Assembly: GCA_963783095.1 (NCBI GenBank)
Contig: CAWAMR010000008.1
Location: 496,001-560,000 of the forward strand
DNA from: CAWAMR01 sp963783095
GTDB taxonomy: Bacteria > Planctomycetota > Planctomycetia > Gemmatales > Gemmataceae
Reading direction: 5' to 3'
DNA: 64,000 nt
Shown: positions 46,826-57,799 of the stretch, piece by piece
Numbering within the stretch: the first letter of the stretch is position 1
Layout: each line of letters opens with the position of its first letter
Made by a program: the position numbers and the translations under genes
Notes under the pieces: model-generated
The model's input: the letters and a program-made list of their open reading frames with translations, nothing else
Told to the model about the DNA's origin: nothing
Database searches by the model: none

Positions 46826-49011
46826 ATGCGAATGCACCACTATTTCTCACGTCATCGACTTGCGTCGTGGATCGCGCCAGTCACAGCATTCTTGTTCGCT
46901 GTGTTCCAGCCGGTCAACCTGGATGCAGCAGATCCCAAACCGACCAACACGTCCCTGGACAAGGTTCCGAGTGATGCGGAATCGTATAGTAGTATCCTCC
47001 GTTTAGGAGAGACGATCGAGACGATCGGCAATAGCCGGGCGTGGAAACTCCTCTGGGAGGAGCCTGCGGTACAAGAAGTCTGGAAAAAAGTGAAGAAGGC
47101 CTATGACGAGGAGGCCGACGGCTGGGAGTCTATCAAGAAGTTTCTGGCCGACCCCATGAACAAGGAATTACCAGGACTGGTTGCCGATGCTTTTTCACAG
47201 GAAATCTTTTTCTATTCGGGCAAGGGAACCGGGGATTTGGCGGCATTTTTTCTGGAGATAGACCGAACAACTCGCTTCAGTAAACCACTCGAACTACTGC
47301 GCGGTGAGCTGGTGCAAAACGACGGTTTGGCAGATGCGCGGGGCCTCTTGCGGCGCTCGCCAAGCAGCCTGAACGCATCCAAATGCCGGACATGGTGATC
47401 GGTCTGAAGGTTTCCGAACCAGCCAAAGTAACCGCACAGTTAAAGCGTCTGGATACGCTTCTTGCCGATGCCTTGAAGGAAACTCCGCTAAAGGGTGCAT
47501 CGTCGCGGATTAAGGTAGGCGGAGATGAATTCCTGGTCTTGAAACTCGACGCTTCCCTGATCCCCTGGGATGCCGTGCCTCTGGGGATATTTGAGCAAAA
47601 GCCTGGAGAGTTTGCCCCGCTCCTGGCTCGACTCAAAAAGCTGAAAACGACCATTTCAGTCGGGGTCCGTGCCGGGTATTTGTTGATCGGTATCGGCGAA
47701 TCCGCCGACTCACTGGCAAAGTTCGGCGGCGACGGACCGAAGCTATCCTCGCTGCCGGAGTTCAAGCCTTTGGCGAAATTTGCCAACCGACCCATCATCT
47801 CAATCGGATATACGAGTGCGGCGATTCAACCGATGTTGGTCGCCTCGAAGGAAGATCTCGCCAACTTCGCCATTCTTTTGAAATCCGGTCTTGAGGAGAG
47901 CGGGTTGAACCGGGAGCAGCGTGCGGCTCTCGAGAAAGATCTGGATGCGTTGGCCAAGTACCTGACAAAATCAATCCAAAAGCCGGCAGCGGAGGTGAAT
48001 TTCAGCTTTCGCACGCCGACAGGATGGGAAAGCTACGCATACGACTATTCGCCGCAACCATCTGGTGAATCGCGTCCGTTGACTCTGCTGAATCATCTGG
48101 GCGGTGATCCGCTCATGGCCTGGGTCGGAAGATCGGGGACTACGGTGGAAGGCTATCGAGCGCTGGTCCAGTGGATCAAGGTATTTGCCGGCCACGGCGA
48201 GAAAATGGTGCTGGCAAAAATGCCCGAAACGGAAGAGTATATCAAGACCTTTCATCGGGAATTTGCTCCCTTGCTCAAGAAGCTAAACGACACGACAGAA
48301 AAATTGTGGTTGCCGGCGCTGGCGGATGGCCAGGAAGCAATCGTTCTGGATTCAAAATGGAGCAGTAAGCGCTGGCACGCACAGATGCCGGAGAGTCCGC
48401 GCGCCCTGCCGTTGCCCGAACTGGGGATCGTGGTCGGCGTGAGCGATGCGGAAAAGCTGGAGGAAGCGCTCGGAGAGTATCGCTCGGTCGCCAACAAGCT
48501 GCTGGGCAAGGTTAAAGATTGGATTCCCGCCGCAGAAATCCCCGACTTTGAGATCCCCAGGCCGCAGACCAAGCGCGAAAAAGGCCGAACCTACGCCCAC
48601 TATCCGGTTCCGGAAGACTGGGGACTGGATGAGAAGTTTCAGCCGGTCGGCGGCTTATCTTCGACCGTTGGCGTCCTTTCCCTGTCCCGGAAGCACGCCG
48701 AACGGCTCCTGGATGAAACCCCTCTCAAAACTGATTCGTCCTTGTTGGCGGACCCCAAGAAGCCGTTGGACTCCATGTTTTATGTGAACTGGGCTGAGAT
48801 GATGGAAATGGCATTGCCCTGGGTCAAGTACGTCAGAAGCCTCGATGGAGACGATGACGACGCGGACAAAGTGGAGCAAACGACTCGGAAGGTTCTCAGA
48901 GTCTTGCAAGTATTCCGCACTTACACATCCATCACTTACCGCGAAAATGGCGTGACGATAACTCGAAGCGAGGGCATCATTCGAGATATTGAGCCAGCCC
49001 GATCCAAGTAA
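46826..49011 (+). CDS. Secreted protein of unknown function, about 730 residues (frameshifted)
   Basis: Signal peptide SWIAPVTAFLFAVFQPVNLD, then helical segments (WKLLWEEPAVQEVWKKVKKA) and repeated alpha/beta stretches, with no catalytic motif I recognise. A one-base shift near 47385 joins NDGLADARGLL to the frame starting PDMVIGLKVSEPAKVTAQLK. The C-terminal part contains MFYVNWAEMMEMALPWVKYV and an acidic DGDDDDADK tail. Possibly related in architecture to the protein at 35914-37713 (inference). Start 46826; an ATG at 46832 is also possible. Confidence 0.65.
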
Positions 49012-49293
49012 TCCACTTCCAGGTGTAACAAGAGAACACCTGGCGAGCACAGACAAATCGAGCAAGTTATTCTTCGCGCGGTCGAGATTGCGGCATTTTG
49101 GGCCGCGTGGAGAATAGCTCATTCGTCGTTTCAAAATCGACGTTCCTTTGCTGCACCACTTTTTCAAACCGTCGCGCATCACACAACCACATCATCATCT
49201 ATGATAGTGTACGCAATTCCAATTGTCAAGCATGATTGGGCGAAATCGCCGCGGATCTGAGTCGATCCGTCGACTTTCTTTTCCGAGGAAATC
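49012..49293. other. Intergenic region, nothing recognised
   Basis: About 280 bases between a plus-strand and a minus-strand gene. A degenerate hairpin region near the preceding stop could terminate transcription. No gene supported. Confidence 0.4.
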
Positions 49294-49533
49294 TTACCTG
49301 ACTTCAACCCGATTCCCAACGACGGGAATTTCGGTTCGTTTCTTCACCGCATGAAGGACGAGTTGCTTGCCATAAAACGAATAGGCTCGTCCCTTTAGAA
49401 TCAATCCGCCGTCGTGAATTTCCAGTTGCAATTTTTGGATCTGGCCGCGAAGCTGCCAGAGTACATCCTTCTCGATTTCGTACAGTAAGTTCGAAGTGAT
49501 TTGGTTCGTTGCGACAGGCATTACAGACAGCAT
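49294..49533 (-). CDS. Short BON-like domain protein
   Basis: A 79-residue protein: LLYEIEKDVLWQLRGQIQKL, then LEIHDGGLILKGRAYSFYGK and QLVLHAVKKRTEIPVVGNRV. The V...HDGGLILKG.A.S...K......K and VVGNRVEV pattern is that of a BON domain, usually a lipid- or protein-binding module. The ATG at 49533 follows GAGGAAG closely. Function unknown. Confidence 0.55.
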   Translation of the reverse strand: MLSVMPVATNQITSNLLYEIEKDVLWQLRGQIQKLQLEIHDGGLILKGRAYSFYGKQLVLHAVKKRTEIPVVGNRVEVR

Positions 49534-49774
49534 GAACTTCCTCAAGGAAAAGGTTTACGCAATCGCCTTTATTGGCATTTCCACTCCTATCGTCTATTGG
49601 ATGCATTCAGCTTCTCGATCTCAAGCAGCAGAATCAATTCTTGTGGAAAAACTTCACACGCTGCATCCGCCCAACCCTTTTCATCCATAATCTCAGCCTA
49701 ACTTATCGGAATCCATTATCCCCCATCCTTCAACTATCATGCGTGATCGGTATAATCCCTTTCTCCAGTAAAGG

Positions 49775-49881
49775 AGTTCCAAGTTCAATACCCGATCTGT
49801 CGATGGTTCTGAACCTGGCACCCGGCAATTTGAAGTTGGAACCTGGAATTCGGAAATTGAAACCTGGAACCTGGAACTACA
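49775..49881. repeat. TTCCAAG/GGAACCTGGAAC simple inverted repeat
   Basis: Relative of the repeat at 30244-30341: GGAGTTCCAAGTTCAA at the left, several GAAGTTGGAACCTGG-type units at the right. It ends immediately before the ATG at 49882, so the start region of the next gene's message may be structured. Confidence 0.55.
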
Positions 49882-51765
49882 ATGCGAATGTTGCTTTCAT
49901 GTCTGCTGTTCTCCACACTTGCAATTCCTGCCCGCGCGGGGACTTCCAATAGCCTTCTCGACGTTTCGCGGGACGGCAATCTTCTGCTCGCCGCCAATCC
50001 CGACAACAACTCCGTTACCGTCATCGACGTCAAGGAGCGTAAGGCCCTCCGCGAAATCCCGGTTGGCTTGCAGCCTGAATGCGTGGCCTGGATTGGTGAT
50101 GGGCCGCTGGCGCTGGTCACGCTCTATCGTGCCGATCAACTCGTCTGGATCGACACGAATACCGGCAAAGTTCTCGATCGTCTTAAAGTCGAAAACGAAC
50201 CCTACGGCGTGGTGACGACCCAGGACGGCAAGCGGGCGTACATCACCAACGACTACCCCGGCATGGTCAGCGAGATCGATATCGTTGCCAAGAAAGTGCT
50301 CCGCACCATGCACGTCGGCGAATGGTGTCGAGGACTGGCGATCAGCCCCGATGAACAATCGCTCTTTGTGACGAACTTTTCCGACAGCACGCTCTACAAG
50401 GTGGACATTGCTTCGGGAAAAGTGATCGACACCTGGAAGGGCCATTCGACGCAGAACCTGAGCCGTAATGTGGTTCTGCATCCCAAACGCGATAAGGCGT
50501 ATCTGTCGCATATCCAGTCGAGGACGCACGTTTTCAACGATCGTGGCTCCATCGTGCCGGAGTTCACTATCGTCACCACCCATCCTGCGAAGTCGCCGGA
50601 TGAAAAACGCCGGGTCGCCATTGCGATGGATACATTTAACGGTGTTTACGTGACGGCAATGCCCTGGGAGGCCGCGTTGACGCCGGACGGGAAAAAGATC
50701 TTCACCATCTATGCCGCCACGGAAGATATGAACGTCTCGGAAGTGATCGATGACGATTATCGAGAAATCGATCGGCTCGGCACTGCGATTCGGATCGGCA
50801 ACGCTCCAAAAGCGATCCGGGTGAATCCGCAGGGACACGAGGCTTACATCTACAACACCCTCGATTTCGCCATTGCCGTATTGAATGTTAAAACCCACCG
50901 CAAGGAGTCAACGACGATCAAGGTCTGCGACCCGCCGCATACACCCGAATGGGTGCGGGGCAAGATCCTCTGGAACACCGCCTCATCGCCGATGACTCGG
51001 GCCCGCTGGATTTCCTGTGCTGCCTGCCATCCCGATGGTTTAACCGATGGAAAAGTCTGGCAGAATCCCGAAGGACCACGCCGCACGCCGCCGCTGATCG
51101 GGCTGGCGCACACGCATCCGCTGCACTGGTCCGCCGACCGCGACGAGGTCCAAGACTTTGAATTCACCATTCGAGGCAGGCTGATGCGCGGTCGCGGCCT
51201 TTCCAGAATCTCGTTGCCTGCCAAGAAAGAGTTTCGACATCTGGTGGAACTGGAAGTGAAGACGAGTGGGAATTCCAAGGATCTCGATGCTCTGGCACTC
51301 TACACCAACTCGTTTCCAACCCGGCTCTCACCGCATATTCCTGCCGAGGGGAAACTTTCACCGGAGGCCCAGCGCGGCAAGGCGCTCTTCTTCAGCAAGG
51401 AAACGAACTGTGCCAGTTGTCACAGCGGCCCCTATTACACCGACAGCAAACTGCAAAAACCGTTCAATCTTCACGACGTCGGCACCGGCGACGATCCTGC
51501 CGAAAAGATGGGGCCGAAATTCGACACACCGACATTGATCGGCGTCTATCGCAACACTGCCTGGCTGCATCACGGCAAGGCGAAGTCGCTGCTAGAGGTA
51601 TTGACGACATATAACCCGAAAGACCAGCACGGGAAGACGAGTCAACTCAGCAAGGAGCAAAAGGAAGATTTGGTCGCGTTTCTGAAGGCATTGCCCTACG
51701 AAATGCCGCCGGACGAGACACCGAATACGGTACCGTTCCGGCTTAAACCGGAAATTAGAAAATGA
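49882..51765 (+). CDS. YVTN beta-propeller plus di-heme cytochrome c protein
   Basis: A 627-residue secreted protein: signal peptide LLSCLLFSTLAIPARAG, a seven-bladed YVTN-type propeller to about residue 340 (NPDNNSVTVIDVKERKALRE, AWIGDGPLALVTLYRADQLV), then two heme sites CAACHPDGLTDG (about residues 377-381) and CASCHSGPYYT (about residues 512-516), as in MauG/cytochrome-c-peroxidase-like proteins. Probably an electron-transfer protein in the periplasm. Intact; redox partner unknown. Confidence 0.82.
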   Translation: MRMLLSCLLFSTLAIPARAGTSNSLLDVSRDGNLLLAANPDNNSVTVIDVKERKALREIPVGLQPECVAWIGDGPLALVTLYRADQLVWIDTNTGKVLDRLKVENEPYGVVTTQDGKRAYITNDYPGMVSEIDIVAKKVLRTMHVGEWCRGLAISPDEQSLFVTNFSDSTLYKVDIASGKVIDTWKGHSTQNLSRNVVLHPKRDKAYLSHIQSRTHVFNDRGSIVPEFTIVTTHPAKSPDEKRRVAIAMDTFNGVYVTAMPWEAALTPDGKKIFTIYAATEDMNVSEVIDDDYREIDRLGTAIRIGNAPKAIRVNPQGHEAYIYNTLDFAIAVLNVKTHRKESTTIKVCDPPHTPEWVRGKILWNTASSPMTRARWISCAACHPDGLTDGKVWQNPEGPRRTPPLIGLAHTHPLHWSADRDEVQDFEFTIRGRLMRGRGLSRISLPAKKEFRHLVELEVKTSGNSKDLDALALYTNSFPTRLSPHIPAEGKLSPEAQRGKALFFSKETNCASCHSGPYYTDSKLQKPFNLHDVGTGDDPAEKMGPKFDTPTLIGVYRNTAWLHHGKAKSLLEVLTTYNPKDQHGKTSQLSKEQKEDLVAFLKALPYEMPPDETPNTVPFRLKPEIRK

Positions 51766-51939
51766 CTTGAAGCGTTTTGGTCTTTGCAATCTGAAGAAGG
51801 ATTCTCACGACTTTTTTGCGATGATACAATAATCAAAATGGTGATGGACTGAATGGTGCATCGGGAAGTTCTCAACGCATCGACCAAAACCGGTTCCGAC
51901 GGCTCCCGGCAGCAGAATTCCCAGGATTGGAGCAGGTCC

Positions 51940-52425
51940 ATGAGCAGCAAACCCGGATCGATAGAAAAACCGGTGCGGCGATATCGCGGCGCAGAGATTC
52001 CTTTGCGGGTCATTCGCCGCTTCGTTCAGCAAGTGGCCAAACGCTTTCAACCTGACAAGATCATCCTCTTCGGCTCCCATGCTTACGGCACGCCCGACGC
52101 CGACAGCGACGTCGATATCCTTGTGGTCATGCCGGCGCGGAACCAGCACAACCAGGCTGTCCGCATTCGTTGGGAGATTCCTGCTCCCTTCCCGATGGAT
52201 CTCATCGTGCGGACGCCGGAGAATTTGGGATGGCGACTCGCGGAAGGGGAATCTTTTCACACCGAGATCGTGACAAAGGGGAAAGTCTTGTATGAAAAAA
52301 GCGACTCGGGAGTGGGTTCGACATCCAAGCGACAGGCAAAGGCTGCCCTGCGCTGGGCTGAACGCGTACGCAATGATGCGCGTTCGTTGCTCGGCATTCG
52401 ACCGCGTCGCCGGCGGAGTACTTGA
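51940..52425 (+). CDS. MNT-type minimal nucleotidyltransferase with degenerate HEPN partner following
   Basis: A 161-residue protein with the nucleotidyltransferase motif IILFGSHAYGTPDADSDVDI (GSxxxG...SDxD) and LVVM. It is normally encoded with a HEPN partner as an MNT/HEPN (HepT-type) toxin-antitoxin pair. A frame starting MKKATREWV at 52292 overlaps its 3' end and looks like the start of a HEPN gene but decays after about 130 bases, at the 75-bp repeat at 52433. Start chosen at 51940 after GAGCAGGTCC; the frame is open upstream. Confidence 0.7.
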   Translation: MSSKPGSIEKPVRRYRGAEIPLRVIRRFVQQVAKRFQPDKIILFGSHAYGTPDADSDVDILVVMPARNQHNQAVRIRWEIPAPFPMDLIVRTPENLGWRLAEGESFHTEIVTKGKVLYEKSDSGVGSTSKRQAKAALRWAERVRNDARSLLGIRPRRRRST

Positions 52426-52432
52426 CCGTTCA

Positions 52433-52507
52433 CGGTTCCAACAGCACGCCCAAATCGAAATAGACCGCGTTCGGCAGCCCGGCTTTGCCCACCTGGGCCA
52501 TCGGCAT
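52433..52507. repeat. 75-bp direct repeat, copy 1 (copy of the 3' end of the FHA/beta-helix gene)
   Basis: Matches 54329-54403 with about four mismatches. Read on the minus strand both copies encode MAQVGKAGLPNAVYFDLGVL and a stop. Copy 2 is the true 3' end of the gene at 54326-57687; copy 1 is orphaned. The 1.8-kb segment between them holds two minus-strand genes. Confidence 0.8.
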
Positions 52508-52531
52508 GGATTGGCGCTCCAATTCTGCCAT

Positions 52532-53383
52532 TCACTCAATAGGAGCTGGTTGAGTTGAAGGCCGCCGCGCAATGCTAGGGGGGCGGTCTTCTAGCCAATC
52601 TGGATTCTCTCCCTGAGATTTCACTTTTTCTGGCCTATTGGTGTCGATCATGGCGCTCGTTTCAGCATGAGCAATTCGTCTGAAGTATTCACCGCGCTCG
52701 TGGAGGATGCGCATACATTCGAAGAAATTGTCCCAGGTAGTTCCCGGATATGTTGGCTCGACAGCCCCCCTGAAAAGCTGATACGCCAACTCTGGCTTCG
52801 CTTTGGGTGAGAAATAGAGCGGGATAGCCCGACGGACATACATCCAATACCTCGCGCCAGCCTCTCCGCTTGCATTCAGCGCAACCTTGGAAGTGTCCTC
52901 TAACAATTCCCACTTGCGATCTTTCACTGCGAGCTGATCATCGAACGCCACCTGCGCCGTCGTGGCAATTTCAGTCAGTAATTTGTCCACGATCTCGAGA
53001 ATATCGCAGATCAAGAATAAAGAGAATTCGCTACCTTCGTATACTGCGCTTTCAGGAAATGTTTTCATCATCGTTCGCGACAGTTTCGAAAACCAGGCGA
53101 CGACCGGCTGTTTCTTATCTTTGCCATCCCAGCTTTTCGGTAAACGGATCGGCACCTTCAGTAGGGTGAGGCGATTCAGTTTGGCCATCTCTTGTATTTC
53201 TTCGTTATCCGACCAAAGAAGACAAGGCTTACGGCTCACCGAGACAGCACAATAGAGTCCGCTCGCGAGATTCCTGATGATGGGCAGGCTGTAGCCGCAA
53301 TGGCCCGCAGGCTGGCCATTAAGTCCGACAACCTCGGTGTTCTCGGCGGTCAAGTCGGCAAGTTGTATTGTTCCCTGCTCCAT
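52532..53383 (-). CDS. Hypothetical protein, second gene of an inserted two-gene module
   Basis: A 283-residue protein with no recognised family. Visible: AGHCGYSLPIIRNLASGLYC, SWDGKDKKQPVVAWFSKLSR and RAIPLYFSPKAKPELAYQLF; no membrane helix or signal peptide. Its start at 53383 lies 33 bases inside the preceding gene, so the two are coupled. An effector-immunity or toxin-antitoxin relation is possible but not shown. Confidence 0.55.
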   Translation of the reverse strand: MEQGTIQLADLTAENTEVVGLNGQPAGHCGYSLPIIRNLASGLYCAVSVSRKPCLLWSDNEEIQEMAKLNRLTLLKVPIRLPKSWDGKDKKQPVVAWFSKLSRTMMKTFPESAVYEGSEFSLFLICDILEIVDKLLTEIATTAQVAFDDQLAVKDRKWELLEDTSKVALNASGEAGARYWMYVRRAIPLYFSPKAKPELAYQLFRGAVEPTYPGTTWDNFFECMRILHERGEYFRRIAHAETSAMIDTNRPEKVKSQGENPDWLEDRPPSIARRPSTQPAPIE

Positions 53384-54170
53384 GATTCGATCACTTCACA
53401 AAAAGTATGGCTTGCTGAAGGCGATTGACATCGTCGTCTGAACTCACCCAGCCGAGCCGTGACGGCCACCGGCAATTGGGTGACTGCCAGTGCTTCATCG
53501 TACTCGTTCAGTCGAGCGATATCCATAGCCCAGGCCTCGACATCTAGCACATTTGGCCCAGCATCAAGCGCCACTTCCCAGGTCCAAGCCGTCCAACTAT
53601 CTTTACCCGACCGATTGAGAGTGTAAAGATTTTCGGGATCGGCGGTTGGATACCCTCCCAATAATCGCGCGGGTCAGGGAAATAAAACGTCAGCCAGCGG
53701 GCAAACTCCTCACGCCATTGGCTGGGCGGGCGAACAACGGAGTTTTGATAATATGCGACTCGCTGAGTGAGGTCATCGGGGTCCAAATTGATCTGGAAAG
53801 CTCTATGCAACGCTGCGGGCTGCTTGATTAGACCGCCGCTGTCGAAAGGTGTGGCCGTTTGGAATCGGCGATCCTCAATGGTGGGTGCAAAGGCGAGAGC
53901 GACCGAACCGTAGGTTGGGCATGCCCTCCCTGCATAGAAGTAAACACAATGAGAATGGCCTACTTGATCCTCGACAAAACGAGCATTGGATCCGCAGTAT
54001 CCGTTTTCCTCCGCTGAATTCGGAATCTCGCCTCCTCTGGCGAGAAGATCGATGAGGGATGGGCGACCGATTCTGTCCGTAACGTGCATGAGATAGACAC
54101 GTTCCGCAATGCGCCGCGCCTCTGGTGATAGTGTAATTGCGGTCAGATTCGTCAGTGGCGGCAAGCGCAA
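53350..54170 (-). CDS. Hypothetical protein, first gene of an inserted two-gene module (frameshifted)
   Basis: About 270 residues. MRLPPLTNLTAITLSPEARR opens it; GGEIPNSAEENGYCGSNARF, HSHCVYFYAGRACPTYGSVA and LAFAPTIEDRRFQTATPFDS form the central part. A one-base shift near 53655 joins EGIQPPIPKIF to the frame reading DPENLYTLNRSGKDSWTAWT. The Cys/Tyr-rich centre and SGG turn are reminiscent of ADP-ribosyltransferase-like or processing domains, but I cannot assign a family. It overlaps the next gene. Confidence 0.5.
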
Positions 54171-54325
54171 GCCCCTTCATTCGTCCGATTGAGTTGGCAG
54201 GACAGCAGAGGCCGAAGCACTCATTGATGAAGCCCTCTCGACACTACCTTCTATTTACCACATTTGCGAAGGTGATTCCAGGTGGGAGCAGTGGACAAAC
54301 TGAGGCTGACCTCAAACTTCGGCTG

Positions 54326-57300
54326 CTACGGCTCCAACAGCACGCCCAAATCGAAATAGACCGCGTTCGGCAGCCCGGCTTTCCCCACCTGGGCCATCGG
54401 TATCGTCGTTCCTTCCTGATTCACCACACCCGTAATCTTCCCTTTCACTTCACTGAATTTCGTCCAGACGATTTCCTTTCCTTCTTTGTCGAGAAATCTC
54501 GCTCGCGCCGGACCCCACCGGCGCGGCATTACTTCCTTTCCTTCCGAGGTCAAGCCGGCACCGTTCACGGCGACGACTCGATAGCCGGTCTTCGGGATTG
54601 GATCGACGAAAGTGACGCTGTATACCGGCTTTAGCAGTGGACTGTGCGCATCTCCCGGCGGCTGGTAAAGGAACGGCGTTCGGGCAATTTCCTTGTCTTG
54701 ACTATAGATGATGTACTGGACAATCCCCGATTCCGGATCGTTTACCGTCTCCCACTTCAAGTGACGCTGATTGTTGACCGTTTTGACTTTCAAATCCTCG
54801 ATTTCCGGCGGCGGTGTCTTATCCAGACCGGGAGAGGAAGCATTCATGGTGACATCCACGAAGCCCTCTTCTTTTGCGAGGGAAACGCCTTCGGGCAAAT
54901 CGGAATTCTTGAAACGGCAACGACACAACAACGAATCTTTCGGAGCCTGGACGTCGGCATCCGCCGTGATGTGGTCCGCTGCCAGGCTGCCCTCGCATTT
55001 CAGCGACGTCTTCATCCCCTTGAACTCGCAATGCGAGACGATGGCATTGCCGCGCAAGGAGACGCACACCGGATTGCCCTTCACGACTGCGCAATCGACC
55101 TTCACATGACTCAGCGCCACAGCGCTATTGGACGTAATGTTGATCGCCGGCGAATAGGATGCCCGCCCACAGGCGCCACGGTACACTGCTGGACCAAGTG
55201 CGTTTGCCCGCCGTTGATAACCACAGCGCTATCGCCGATTTCCTCAAATGAACAGTTGTGGATGGCCACATGCCCCAGACTGACGGAACTGGGTGCCAAA
55301 TCGATGCCCCGATGAGTCAGTTGACGAAACGTGCAGTTGCACAGGTTCAAGTTGTCGATCGTTACTCCGCCGGCTGCACCCTTGTCGCCTTTGTACACGC
55401 CGGCGGCCTTATCCTGACCGTGCGTGAATCCCGTTTTGCCGGCGATGAACTCGCAATCTTGCCAGGTTTGAAACTGCGAGGAATGCAGGTTGATGCAAGC
55501 CTCTTTCTGATCCGTGAAGCGGGTGCGCAGGAATAGCCCGGTTGGATTTCCCGTTCTTGCACCGACACCCGCTTGCGAGTTGTACCCGTAATTCCCTCCT
55601 GAGACCGTGCAATTGATAAGCCCTCGACAACTCCGCCGCGAACAGTCGACACCTGCCGGCCACTTGAGGATCGTCTTCTCCATCCCCGCGCCGACGACGA
55701 AACCGTTGGTCAGCGTTTTCTTGAATTCGTATGTCCCCGGACCAAGAAAAACCGAACCATCCTTGAGGAGAATCTTCTCGATATCCGCACCTGGTTTGCC
55801 GGTCATATCCTGAAGGTTGTGCTTCTCGAAGACGCCCGCGTCGATGCGCAAATCCTTCAGCGGCAAGCACCAGGGCTGTATCAGGTTCGCACCTTCGCTA
55901 GGGTACTTCGGCACCCCATTGGCGTCTTCTGGCGCGGACAAAAACTCGATACCTTTTTTGGACGGGTTCATCAGACAAACAGCCTTGTGCTCGGCAAAGT
56001 TGACGCTCAGGCCGCCGTTTTCCGTTGCGAATTGTCGCAAAAACGGGTCTGCCGCCACAATGCCGTCAACGTAGTGGAAACCCGGCAACGCCGACTTTCT
56101 CCCGACATTCCAGGGTTTGCGAATGGCCCCATGCCCCACGATGCGCGTCCGTTGTCCCTGGATGCAAATCACCGCGCCGCGATAGGCCGGGCCGGGCAGG
56201 TCGTGGCCGTATTCTTCGTGGCCGGCATATTTCAGTTTCTTGGGTGCCAAGGCGTAGAGTGCAGGGGTTGTCGCGGTTTCCGCACCGATGCTGGTACACA
56301 GAATCACGCAGTCATTGCCCCGGCTAATGTCCAGGACGGGATCGGCCCAACTGGCGTGGTCCGCCGTAAGGTGAGCGTATGTAACCCGGTTGCCGCGTGC
56401 GATCTGATGGGGAGTCCAGGCACGCTGACCCATCACCACGGGACTGAGAATATAGGAGCCTCGCCCATCCCCTTCGGGATCGGTTGCGTAGATGCGGATC
56501 GATGGTTCCCAGGTCATGTCGAATCGTTTGTCCGCGCCGATGATTCCCGAAAAGGGCTTGTGAATCAGGACATTCTTGACGAAACCGGTCAGTTGCAGAA
56601 TGGGGCGTTGCCCTCCTTCACCATTATCTTTTGGGTGAAGCGGCGAATGCTCATCGAAGTACATCGAAACCGTATCGGCATGGATCAGATAAGTATTCTT
56701 CATCGGGCAGCGGAAAAACACGCATCGTTCCAGCCGGCCTGCCTTCTGGATAAACTGCGGCATCTCGTGCAGAATGAACTGACAATCGATCATATCGGCG
56801 TGGATTTCCCACTTGCCGGACCCGGAAATGAACTGAACGTCGACGACTTGCTTTTTCACCTCGATCGGCTTGTCATCCCTGGAATCGAAGATCACCGAGT
56901 CGCCGGGCTGCGCAGCATCGACGGCCTCTTGATGGCTCTTGAATTTGCTGCTGCGATGGATTTTGGCACCTGCTTTCAAACCCGATGGACCGGCACCGTA
57001 ACCGAGCGGAGCCAGCTCGAAGATCGGCTCCTTGGGTTCCTCCTTCGGCGGCATTGGGTCGGGAACATCGGATACAGGCTGCTCTTGCTCCTTCGAAGCT
57101 TCGTTCTCGACCGTCTGTCGGGGATTGGTTTTCCAGAGATCCTTCCGGAAAATCAACAAACTGCCGCCGAGCATCAGTCCAAGCAACGACACGCCGATGA
57201 GAATGCCTCTCCAGTTTTTCCCGCTTTTTCGCGATGGGCGCGACCTTCGCGCCGATCTCCGATCTCCGATCGGCGGCAAGGGCGTGGCGTCGTCCAAGGA

Positions 57301-57687
57301 TAGAGGTGCTTCAGGAGTACCGTTTCCCGATGGCTTGGTTGCGGCCTCGAAAATGGACGAGAAGGCGTTCACCGGAACTGCCTCTTTCTCCGCTTTCTCG
57401 GCCGCAGCGCAATACTTTGCTTCGACATCTCCAAGGCGAATCTTGTCGCCGGCTTTGAGGAACATCCGGATAACTTGTTTACCGTTGACGGCAACCGGCG
57501 GTTTCGACTCATGAATGATGATCGAATAGCCCTTGTTGCCGCGGACGAGCACGGCATGTTTCGGCGCGACGGATGGATCTTCGACAACGATGTTATTCGA
57601 CTTCTTGCTGCCGATCGTAATGCGATCGGCAGTAAGCGCGACACGTTGACCGCTACGGGAGCCGTTGAGGAAGTGCAACTCGATCAT
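54326..57687 (-). CDS. FHA domain, transmembrane helix and right-handed beta-helix protein (frameshifted)
   Basis: About 1120 residues. N-terminal FHA domain (MIELHFLNGSRSGQRVALTA, then RITIGSKKSNNIVVEDPSVA), a Pro/Ala-rich linker, one membrane helix (GILIGVSLLGLMLGGSLLIF, about residues 155-175), then a long extracytoplasmic right-handed beta-helix (repeated strands such as ERCVFFRCPMKNTYLIHADT, NLNLCNCTFRQLTHRGIDLA). A C-terminal fibronectin-like domain follows (RHLKWETVNDPESGIVQYII). One-base shift near 55150. ATG at 57687. It may link cytoplasmic Thr-phosphorylation to the cell surface. Confidence 0.75.
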
Positions 57688-57799
57688 GGGAAGCAAATCC
57701 GCGATGGTGGATCGAAACCCTCTATTTATCTTGTAAAGGATAATGGCACGCAGAGCAATCGTCGAAATGAAAACAAAGTGCTCTCCCAAGCACCTTTAG

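Noticed and set aside
55819..57303. A 494-codon plus-strand frame opposite the FHA/beta-helix gene
   Set aside because: It is the antisense of a well-supported protein with clear domains; its translation has no coherent composition.
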